Assembly: GCA_022432975.1 (NCBI GenBank)
Contig: CM039502.1
Coordinates: forward strand, 26,000,383-26,064,382
Reading direction: 5' to 3'
DNA length: 64,000 nt
DNA from: Begonia masoniana
Taxonomy: Eukaryota > Streptophyta > Magnoliopsida > Cucurbitales > Begoniaceae
Part shown: piece after piece, positions 55,304 to 64,000 of the stretch
How the letters are laid out: the number at the start of each line of letters is the position of its first letter
How positions within the stretch are numbered: position 1 is the first letter of the stretch
The notes under the pieces: generated by a model
The model's input: only the letters and a program-made list of their open reading frames with translations
The model's database searches: none
Told to the model about the DNA's origin: nothing
Position numbers and translations under genes: made by a program

Positions 55304-57989
55304 TTTTTATAAACAACCAACACAATTAAGAAACAGGAAGCGGAGGAGTGCAACAGAGCAGAAAATATTTCACCAGCAAAATATAACAGAAATTTTCACA
55401 TACTTAAACACCAAAGCTACCTAGCAGATGATTAGATAATTATGCATGGCATTGTCTTCAATTATGTTGAAATATTAATGCAAATGAGCAATAATACTGA
55501 ATAGTCCAAACAGAAATTTTATGCAAATTTAACATTCGAAATTATCTTACGTTTCTGTCAACTTTAACCAAACAGAATCACAATATTAACAAGCTGAAAA
55601 TATCCACGCAAATAAACAGATCATGAGAGCTAGTTTCAATAATGCACAATCTGCCGACAAAACTAGTTATTCATATAATCATGGGTAATCAGTTAAGTAA
55701 AAGAACTAGAACATACTAAAGAAAACAGAAAACAAGACGCAAGAAACAGAACAAAAGTCAAAGAAAATCACAAAAAGCTCTAAATACTACTCTGGGTAGA
55801 TTACAGAAACAAAATTTGTGAAATTATAACCAAGAAATTTCCAAGTCACTACACCAGAATAGAACAGAACACAACAACCAATGAAAACAACAGTTTTGAC
55901 AAACATGAAGACACAGAACATGAAAACAAAATAACACTAACCTTTCAGCTGAAAACAACAAGTATTAATCACTTATAAAATGCTGCTTTATTTTACTTAT
56001 GGTCTAGGTGAAGTTATGCTATTTTGCTGTAAAATATGTTGAACCAATAAGCAGATAAAAATAGCAAAATAACAGCAATACTCGGCTACAACAACAAAAC
56101 AGATTAATACCCAAACCTGATTATCAACTTGCAGCAACAATCTAGCTTATCAGCCCAACAAAAATAATACCAACAATCTGATCAATCAATAACAAGAGAA
56201 AAGACAGTTTAGATTTTGGAAAGCAGAGAAACAACACAAATGCAAATTGGCAACTATTCAGTGAAGCAGAAAGTGGAACCAGAAGGTGCCTTCAATAAAA
56301 AATAAAATAAACTCTGTTTTGCAATGCACCAACTCAGCTTAATCACCAAACAAATACCACAATAACAGCTGGGTACAATCAAACAAATGCAATAACTAAT
56401 CCTTATAATTGATTACTAAACAGAAAGCAATTTGATTCAAATGATGTAGAATAGAAGTTCATGCGACGTGGGATAATTTAGTTTAATCGGAATAGAAACA
56501 ACACTTATTAATGAAAGTATTCCTGCAAATTTAAATGTTGCTATTCAGGTGTTTAATGAAGATAAAAGCAAACTAGCATGCTAATAATTTTGGATATTTG
56601 AAATACGTGCATGCAGATGATAACGGAGAATGATCACCAGAGAGAAAAGATAATCAACAGAGCAGAATTTATACTTTCAAACAGCAAAATTCAGCAGCCA
56701 AGATTCAGCAATTTCTTCAAGCAGTAAACTAGGATTCAGCACATTAAGATCACCCAAATGTTTATCAATTCAGCACAAAAACAGGATTTTAAACAACCCA
56801 AATATGAACTAGATATACAGTAAATAGAGCAACAGATTTTAAGAATTTTGCAAACCAGTTCTGTATGGAATTCAATAAATAGAAACAGCAAGGTTTGTAA
56901 TCAACAAAAGTCTAATTTCATATATGCTGCTGCTTAACAGATAACAGAACAATATATGAATTAAGTAAGCAATTCAGCAAGTGATATTACAGAGATTCAA
57001 TAATCAAGTTTGCAACAGCATATGATAATTTGAACCAAGCAAATCAGAACACTAAGCAGAATTCTCTTGTAAAGTTAGGAAAACAGAAACAAAAATAAAC
57101 CAGCAATGTATTAATTCTGCAAGCCAATAACAACGACAGCCTAATAAACTCGATTGAACAAACCGGAATAGAACATCCAACAACTATTCAGCTCAGTGAT
57201 AAACCAAGAGAATCAGCAGCACAATATATCAGATTTTTATCAACAGTAACACAAATATGATCCTGTCTTACGTCCCAAACTTCGACATGCACAATACTTG
57301 CTGTAAATGATTTCAAACGGGTAATGTCAGTAAATTTTCAGTTTCCATATCAGCAGAAAATGTTAGAAAACAAACCTACAGCTTAGTGATAAATCAAATA
57401 ATAATCAGCAGCAAACAGATTATTGGATTTGCATTAATACTAAGCAGCACAAATGATGGTTCTGTTTTGTATTTTAACTAGGCACGGTAAATACAAGCTG
57501 TGAAAATTTGATTTCAACAAGTATTATCAGCAAGTTCTACAGTTCAACCAGCAAGCTTCAAACACAAAAAGTTACTGATTCAGTTTATCTTAGTAGCACT
57601 TATCAAATACCTTATAAATGCTAAAACATAAAACCTACTGTCACAATCTTTTTTATTTTTTTTTAACTAGCAGCAGTAAATGTTAATCCAAGCATATACC
57701 AGAATGCATGTTTTAAACATACCACGTTGCTGTAAAAGGAAATTAGCAGACATTTATGCTGGAGCAAACAACAGTTCATAAAACCCGACAACTAAAACAG
57801 AAACAAGAATTTAAACACTGAATTTTCTAAACAGAACAGGCTGAACACTAACATGCTGACACTAAGAGACTAAAATGAAACAAAGATACAGAAATGTGCT
57901 GGAACATTTGATGATGTTTTGGTCACCAAAATAGAACAGCAAAATAAAATAGAAACAAGGCACAAAGGAAACACACAAAGAACAGAAAC
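55304..57989 (-). other. T-rich leader of element F
   Basis: No ORF of note. The plus strand is A-rich with repeated AACAGA/AGCAGCA words, without a fixed tandem period that I can see. With 61663-61760 it forms about 2.8 kb of leader, long for this element size. It may carry packaging signals; nothing specific is visible. Confidence 0.55.
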
Positions 57990-58305
57990 TGTAACGCCCC
58001 GAATTATCTGAACCCGGGTCGCTACTCATTACTTGACCATGACTAAGAAATTTTCGGATAAATTTTAAAACTTCATTCGACAGTCAAAATTTGACATTTT
58101 CTACACATTCAAAACATTTGAAAACTTTGCAGCGGAAAATCATTTAAACAACTATGAAGTTAGTCGAACTGTAGAATATACTGTTGGGGTGATTAACGGA
58201 AGTGTTGAAGTCATCTGCCGACGACAAGGTCAACGAAAGAAGCAGAAATAGAAAACCGAAGACTTCATCAGTGACAAAACGACAAATCACCTATTTCGTT
58301 TTCCC

Positions 58306-60777
58306 GGTGACGTCAGCCGGAAGACATACTCACCCGACTTCCATTACACTTCTTCTGCCGATGACGTCAGCCGGAAGACAAATGTTTTCCTCTTCCGATG
58401 ACGTCAGCCGGAAGACAAATGTTTTCCTCTTCCGATGACGTCAGCCGGAAGACATACTCACCCGACTTCCATTACACTTCTTCTGCCGATGACGTCAGCC
58501 GGAAGACAAATGTTTTCCTCTTCCGATGACGTCAGCCGGAAGACATACTCACCCGACTTCCATTACACTTCTTCTGCCGATGACGTCAGCCGGAAGACAA
58601 ATGTTTTCCTCTTCCGATGACGTCAGCCGGAAGACATACTCACCCGACTTCCATTACACTTCTTCTGCCGATGACGTCAGCCGGAAGACAAATGTTTTCC
58701 TCTTCCGATGACGTCAGCCGGAAGACATACTCACCCGACTTCCATTACACTTCTTCTGCCGATGACGTCAGCCGGAAGACATACTCACCCGACTTCCATT
58801 ACACTTCTTCTGCCGATGACGTCAGCCGGAAGACATACTCACCCGACTTCCATTACACTTCTTCTGCCGATGACGTCAGCCGGAAGACATACTCACCCGA
58901 CTTCCATTACACTTCTTCTGCCGATGACGTCAGCCGGAAGACATACTCACCCGACTTCCATTACACTTCTTCTGCCGATGACGTCAGCCGGAAGACATAC
59001 TCACCCGACTTCCATTACACTTCTTCTGCCGATGACGTCAGCCGGAAGACATACTCACCCGACTTCCATTACACTTCTTCTGCCGATGACGTCAGCCGGA
59101 AGACATACTCACCCGACTTCCATTACACTTCTTCTGCCGATGACGTCAGCCGGAAGACATACTCACCCGACTTCCATTACACTTCTTCTGCCGATGACGT
59201 CAGCCGGAAGACATACTCACCCGACTTCCATTACACTTCTTCTGCCGATGACGTCAGCCGGAAGACATACTCACCCGACTTCCATTACACTTCTTCTGCC
59301 GATGACGTCAGCCGGAAGACATACTCACCCGACTTCCATTACACTTCTTCTGCCGATGACGTCAGCCGGAAGACATACTCACCCGACTTCCATTACACTT
59401 CTTCTGCCGATGACGTCAGCCGGAAGACATACTCACCCGACTTCCATTACACTTCTTCTGCCGATGACGTCAGCCGGAAGACATACTCACCCGACTTCCA
59501 TTACACTTCTTCTGCCGATGACGTCAGCCGGAAGACATACTCACCCGACTTCCATTACACTTCTTCTGCCGATGACGTCAGCCGGAAGACATACTCACCC
59601 GACTTCCATTACACTTCTTCTGCCGATGACGTCAGCCGGAAGACATACTCACCCGACTTCCATTACACTTCTTCTGCCGATGACGTCAGCCGGAAGACAT
59701 ACTCACCCGACTTCCATTACACTTCTTCTGCCGATGACGTCAGCCGGAAGACATACTCACCCGACTTCCATTACACTTCTTCTGCCGATGACGTCAGCCG
59801 GAAGACATACTCACCCGACTTCCATTACACTTCTTCTGCCGATGACGTCAGCCGGAAGACATACTCACCCGACTTCCATTACACTTCTTCTGCCGATGAC
59901 GTCAGCCGGAAGACATACTCACCCGACTTCCATTACACTTCTTCTGCCGATGACGTCAGCCGGAAGACATACTCACCCGACTTCCATTACACTTCTTCTG
60001 CCGATGACGTCAGCCGGAAGACATACTCACCCGACTTCCATTACACTTCTTCTGCCGATGACGTCAGCCGGAAGACATACTCACCCGACTTCCATTACAC
60101 TTCTTCTGCCGATGACGTCAGCCGGAAGACATACTCACCCGACTTCCATTACACTTCTTCTGCCGATGACGTCAGCCGGAAGACATACTCACCCGACTTC
60201 CATTACACTTCTTCTGCCGATGACGTCAGCCGGAAGACATACTCACCCGACTTCCATTACACTTCTTCTGCCGATGACGTCAGCCGGAAGACATACTCAC
60301 CCGACTTCCATTACACTTCTTCTGCCGATGACGTCAGCCGGAAGACATACTCACCCGACTTCCATTACACTTCTTCTGCCGATGACGTCAGCCGGAAGAC
60401 ATACTCACCCGACTTCCATTACACTTCTTCTGCCGATGACGTCAGCCGGAAGACATACTCACCCGACTTCCATTACACTTCTTCTGCCGATGACGTCAGC
60501 CGGAAGACATACTCACCCGACTTCCATTACACTTCTTCTGCCGATGACGTCAGCCGGAAGACATACTCACCCGACTTCCATTACACTTCTTCTGCCGATG
60601 ACGTCAGCCGGAAGACATACTCACCCGACTTCCATTACACTTCTTCTGCCGATGACGTCAGCCGGAAGACATACTCACCCGACTTCCATTACACTTCTTC
60701 TGCCGATGACGTCAGCCGGAAGACATACTCACCCGACTTCCATTACACTTCTTCTGCCGATGACGTCAGCCGGAAGA
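58306..60777. repeat. 54-bp/37-bp tandem array with 48 TGACGTCA palindromes
   Basis: Every unit begins GATGACGTCAGCCGGAAGAC (first unit GG instead of GA). Unit starts: 58306 (54 bp), 58360 and 58397 (37 bp), then three 54+37 pairs from 58434 to 58706, then 38 successive 54-bp units 58707-60758 and a 19-bp partial unit. Two reading frames repeat without a single residue change over the 38 units, so these copies are essentially identical. As 54 is a multiple of 3, long frames of 692 and 725 codons arise by chance. Confidence 0.97.
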
Positions 60778-60779
60778 AT

Positions 60780-60972
60780 TCCTTAAACAGCTGAGCTGCT
60801 CCCATGGTTCCATTGGGAGTGGGATCAATTCTCCCAATGTCTACATCCTCATACTCAATTAAGGGGCGGATGAATTCCCTTACAGCTGATCTGATCCCAT
60901 GGTTCCCTTGGGAGTGGGATCAATTCTCCCAATGTCTACATCCTCATACTCAATTAAGGGGCGGATGAATTC
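60780..60972. repeat. 95-bp tandem duplication next to the array
   Basis: Two copies with period 95, sharing CCCATGGTTCC...TGGGAGTGGGATCAATTC and GGGGCGGATGAATTCCCTTA, with a few differences. Each copy holds the inverted GGGAGTGGGATCAATTCTCCC. Confidence 0.85.
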
Positions 60973-61143
60973 CCTTAATAGTTTGTCTGTCGCATACAGT
61001 TCATACCTTACCATTCCTTACATGAAATTCATTTTCGTAACTTTTAACAAAAACATGATGCATGGACAATAGAAATATTCAAGCATACATAAACCTACTG
61101 TTTTGTGATGTAGGCCCGAAGGCACAAGCAATACTTTACTTAC

Positions 61144-61193
61144 CTGATTCCTTGCAAATGCTCGGTTAAGAGCTACTTCGGGGGTTTGTTCAC
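61144..61193 (-). other. Candidate LTR mini-exon, S3
   Basis: 50 nt between AATATAG and GTAAGT. Confidence 0.4.
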
Positions 61194-61760
61194 CTATATT
61201 CATAAACAGAACGTTAAACCTCAATCTAAGCTATTCAGAAATCTAAGGAGTGGGTTGGGCATTTCTATTTATCTAACATTCCCGATTCTGCTCTAATCCT
61301 CAAGCAGAATCTCTCACTCGTAACATTAACAAAATGCATACGTTGGGATCCTTAAGCTACCTAGGTACTAAAATCAGCAATTAATCGAATCAAAACTCAC
61401 CTGGGTTGGAGGAATCGGTGAGGAAATCGCCTAGAGAGCTCTGCTGGGTTGAGCTGAAAACCGAGAGTGAAATGAGTATGACGGCTATACCTCATTTACT
61501 CTTTCCTTAAATACGTTATCCATTTGCAAAAATTGACAATTACCCTTATGCCCTCACTTAGTTACTCATTAACCTAATTGATTTTACCCCTAATTTCATT
61601 CTATAAAATTCACACTTAGAAGATTAATAGATTATTTTAATTCTAATAAACCGGGTGTTACAGAAACAATTCCTATACTAAGCATGCTGACAGAAGACAA
61701 AACAAATAAACAAGAACAGAACGTAAAACAGAGGAAAACAAAACTCAATCACCAGGTTGA

Positions 61761-61772
61761 GCTTTGATACCA
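61761..61772 (-). other. PBS of element F
   Basis: Minus strand TGGTATCAAAGC; one base away from the TGGTATCAGAGC of element B. Confidence 0.8.
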
Positions 61773-61774
61773 CT

Positions 61775-62886
61775 TGACAGGAAATGGGGGAGGAAAACAG
61801 AACAAAATAAAATGGAGGTGAAATGGAATGTGGAAAACCCTTGGCTGACCGAGAAGCTATCTTATGTTATGCTTCTCGGTGCATGCCTTCCCGAGGAAAG
61901 GCAACAACTACTGGGCCCGGTTAACATCCTCAACCTTTGAAACTCCGATAACAGAGAGGGAGGGAAGATAAGAGATCACAGCCACCGTAATACTGATGAT
62001 CAATGGAGGCACACTCCTCACGGCAGAACCGCCGTGGCTTACCTTGACGGCAACCAGAAATCCTTCTGGATTTTCAGAGAGGGAAAATAGGTTTATATTG
62101 ATCAAAAATTGCGTACAAACACTAAAAGCGATGCTTAAATACCTAAGGTGGCTAGGGTTGGAAATGCCCAGAGGAGAAAATTAGCCGTTGGAAGGCTTCT
62201 GCCAGGCATTCACGGAATGGGAACTCAAAGCTGACGAGGCTGCTTGCTTGGAGCAAGGAAGGGCTTTGACTGGTCAGCTCATCTAGGTGGGCAATCTGTG
62301 CGCTCGCGGAGTGATCACCGTCAATTTCTGAAGCTCGTGGTCGCTCGCTGTGCGATCGTCTGAAGATTGCTTCTCTCTCGCTGAACTACTCGCTGGACTT
62401 TATCGTGGCTGGACTTCGTCGTGGATTAAAGAACAAGATGCAATGGACTGATTTGTTATTTGGGCTGGGCTGGGCTGCTTTAGTGTTTAAGTGTGTGTGG
62501 GCTAAGGCTAATGGGCTGGAATTTATGCCATAAATTTTGTGTGGGCTTGAAGGCTATACCCAATGTTGCAACCCAACCTTAAAGCCACCACTAATCCTAA
62601 CCACACAATCTACTCCTAAATGTCTAATTATGCATGACTAAATATAAGGACTAAATGTTTGTCCAAATTACATAAAAGGCCATTGTTTGCCAAATTAAAG
62701 TTAAACTAAAAATTATGCAATTAGCTTGGTTACACAATTGATGAAGGGAAGACAAATTCCCTCTTTAAAATTCCAAGCTTTAAGTAAACATTTTTCCTAC
62801 AAAATTCACAAACCAATTAGTAAATAAAAATAATAAAAATATATACCTTGGCTTGCGTTTGACGATTAGGAATCGTAGGCACATCA
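61775..62886 (-). repeat. 5' LTR of element F
   Basis: Partner of 49455-50566, identical length, about 1.7% different by eye, mostly transitions. Confidence 0.93.
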
Positions 62887-62891
62887 TATGG

Positions 62892-64000
62892 GCATTATGA
62901 GTTCCTTGTTATGTCTTTTGGACTTACTAATGCCCCTGCAGCATTTATGGACTTAATGAACCGTGTTTTCAAGGAGTATTTGGACAAGTTTGTTGTTGTT
63001 TTCATCGACAACATCTTGATCTATTATAAAACGAAGGAAGAACACAAGGAGCATCTGAGGATTGTTTTGAGAATTCTGAGTCAACACCGTCTATATCCAA
63101 AGTTTTCTAAGTGTGAGTTCTGGTTGGACAAGGTCAGTTTTCTTGTCCATATCATATCACAGGAAGGAGTTTCTGTGGATCCGAGTAAAATTCAGGTGGT
63201 TAGGGATTGGCCGCAGCCTCAAAATGTGCGTGAGGTACGAGGATTTCTCGGGTTGGCTGGCTATTATCGGAAGTTCATAGAGGGATTCTCGAAGATTGCA
63301 GTTCCTCTCTCACGTTTGACTCGGAAGAATGAGAAGTTTATATGGTCGGTTGCTTGTGACGGGAGTTTTATGGAGTTGAAGCAGAGGTTGACCACAGCTC
63401 CAGTTCTAACGTTACTTGTTGAAGGTGATAAATTCAGTATTTATTGTGATGCGTCTAGAGTTCGACTTGGTTGTGTGTTGATGCAGGAGGGTAGAGTTTT
63501 TGCTTATGCTTCTCGGCAGTTGAAGTCGTATGAGCAGAACTATCCTACACACGACCTGGAGTTAGCAGCCATGGTTTTCGCACTGAAGATTTGGAGACAT
63601 TATTTATATGGGCAGCAGTGCGACATATATTCAGACCACAAGAGCTTGAAGTATTTGTTTACACATAAGGAACTTAATATGCAGCAGAGAAGGTGGCTGG
63701 AGTTCGTCAAAGACTATGAGTTTGAAATTAAGTACCACCAGGGAAAGGCGAACAAGGTCGCTGATGCTTTGAGCCGAATGCCTACTGCGAGTCAGCCTTC
63801 ACTTGCAGCGATGTCGGTTACGTTGAGGTCTGAGATTGAGAAGTTTGATGTGGAGATTGTGGCAGAGTTGTCCAGTATGCTCACCAACATTTCTCTCAGG
63901 CCGACTATTCTGGATAAGATACGAGAAGCTCAACAGAAAGATATGGAGTGTGAGGAGCTTCGATTGAGCATGACATCTAAAGACTTGTCTGATTTTAACT
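62892..64000 (+). pseudogene. Element C RT C-terminus and RNase H, open to window edge
   Basis: Resumes with [15 protein letters not shown] and stays open for about 369 codons. The RT catalytic box reads F-I-D-N (63001-63012) instead of F-I-D-D, a GAC to AAC change. The C-terminal RT has [11 protein letters not shown]. RNase H has Y-C-D-A-S, H-D-L-E-L-A-A, Y-S-D-H-K-S and V-A-D-A-L-S-R, so its acidic residues are intact. It ends at the start of the integrase linker. I call it a pseudogene because the element is dead upstream and the RT box is altered. Confidence 0.87.

Larger units (their letters stand above)
57990..61662 (-). repeat. Solo LTR S3 with 54-bp array
   Basis: Minus strand TGTAACACCCGG to GGGGCGTTACA, TSD GAAAC at 57985-57989 and 61663-61667. 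3673 bp, of which about 2.47 kb is tandem array. Without the array it would be about 1.2 kb. It contains a donor-like CCCAG/GTGAGT near 61400 and the 50-nt AG-to-GTAAGT segment 61144-61193. No internal region, so a solo LTR. It sits in the leader of F. Confidence 0.9.
49455..62886 (-). mobile_element. Non-autonomous LTR retrotransposon F with an unknown ORF
   Basis: Two 1112-bp LTRs, PBS, PPT and TSD TATGG (49450-49454 and 62887-62891). Without S2 and S3 it is about 7.0 kb. It has no gag, protease, RT or integrase. On the minus strand it holds a T-rich leader of about 2.8 kb, then one long reading frame (split by S2) that ends inside the 3' LTR. LTR start, PPT context and parts of U3 resemble element B, so enzymes were probably borrowed from a B-like CRM element. 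By eye the LTRs differ at about 19 of 1112 positions, so insertion is fairly recent. Confidence 0.9.
22437..64000 (+). mobile_element. Outer Ty3/gypsy chromovirus C (Tekay/Del-like), multiply split, 3' end off window
   Basis: After removing S1 (with D inside), E and F (with S2 and S3 inside), the pieces 22437-24377, 36656-37276, 37277-38470, 48474-49454 and 62892-64000 join into one 5' LTR, PBS, gag, protease, RT, RNase H series in correct order and phase context. Each break has a TSD. The gag and RT are close relatives of element E, so E inserted into a member of its own family. Stops, two gag frameshifts and an altered RT catalytic box show it is dead. Confidence 0.9.

Noticed and set aside
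58306..60777. CRISPR-like repeat array
   Set aside because: Units are contiguous and identical with no unique spacers, and the context is a plant LTR.
58617..60794. Long open frames of 725 and 692 codons across the tandem array
   Set aside because: They are an automatic result of a 54-bp unit (multiple of 3) lacking stops in two frames. No start context, no domain, and both frames are equally open.

Overview
This window looks like plant nuclear DNA, most likely from a eudicot and probably pericentromeric or another repeat-dense region. No ordinary host gene is recognisable. Almost everything is LTR retrotransposon, much of it nested. I fixed element borders from TG...CA ends, primer-binding sites (PBS), polypurine tracts (PPT) and 5-bp target-site duplications (TSDs) read directly in the sequence. 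Family assignments come from recognising protein motifs, not from any search.

Layout. (1) 1-8548, minus strand: the 5' part of a Ty1/copia Sirevirus (LTR, gag with two Cys-His boxes, pol, and an env-like ORF running off the left edge). A Cassandra TRIM carrying 5S-rRNA-derived LTRs (C1, 4439-5285, TSD CTAAT) sits in its pol. (2) 9386-18977, minus strand: a complete Ty3/gypsy element B, CRM-like because its pol frame runs into the 3' LTR (TSD CAACA). Two more Cassandra elements lie in it (C2 13417-14242, C3 15699-16527). (3) 18983-22436: decayed sequence with a copia RNase H fragment. (4) 22437 to beyond 64000, plus strand: one outer Tekay/Del-like gypsy chromovirus C, split by four further layers. 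Its 5' LTR holds solo LTR S1 (24378-36650, TSD GTTTT), which itself holds complete gypsy element D (25512-35241, TSD GTACG). Its gag holds complete gypsy element E (38471-48468, minus, TSD ATTGA/ATTGT). Its reverse transcriptase holds non-autonomous element F (49455-62886, minus, TSD TATGG). F in turn carries solo LTR S2 (51946-54674, TSD GGGTT) and solo LTR S3 (57990-61662, TSD GAAAC). Pol of C resumes at 62892 and is open to the window edge.

Most unusual content. F has no gag-pol. It carries a roughly 690-codon reading frame of unknown function with repeated W-L-x-[KR]-I-x-W motifs, and it shares its PPT/LTR-junction coding motif with element B, so it looks like a passenger mobilised by a CRM-type partner. 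S3 holds a 54-bp tandem array with 48 perfect TGACGTCA palindromes. Six LTRs of several families share a gene-like module: a 45-50-nt candidate mini-exon between AG and GTAAGT, followed by a GGCC stem. The LTRs of C, S1 and E hold GATCGATC palindrome clusters in the place where D and S3 hold TGACGTCA clusters.

The coding regions do not form a working set. Nearly all polyproteins are broken by stops (many explicable as C-to-T changes), frameshifts or insertions. The window is best read as a stratified record of insertions plus LTR-borne regulatory modules.
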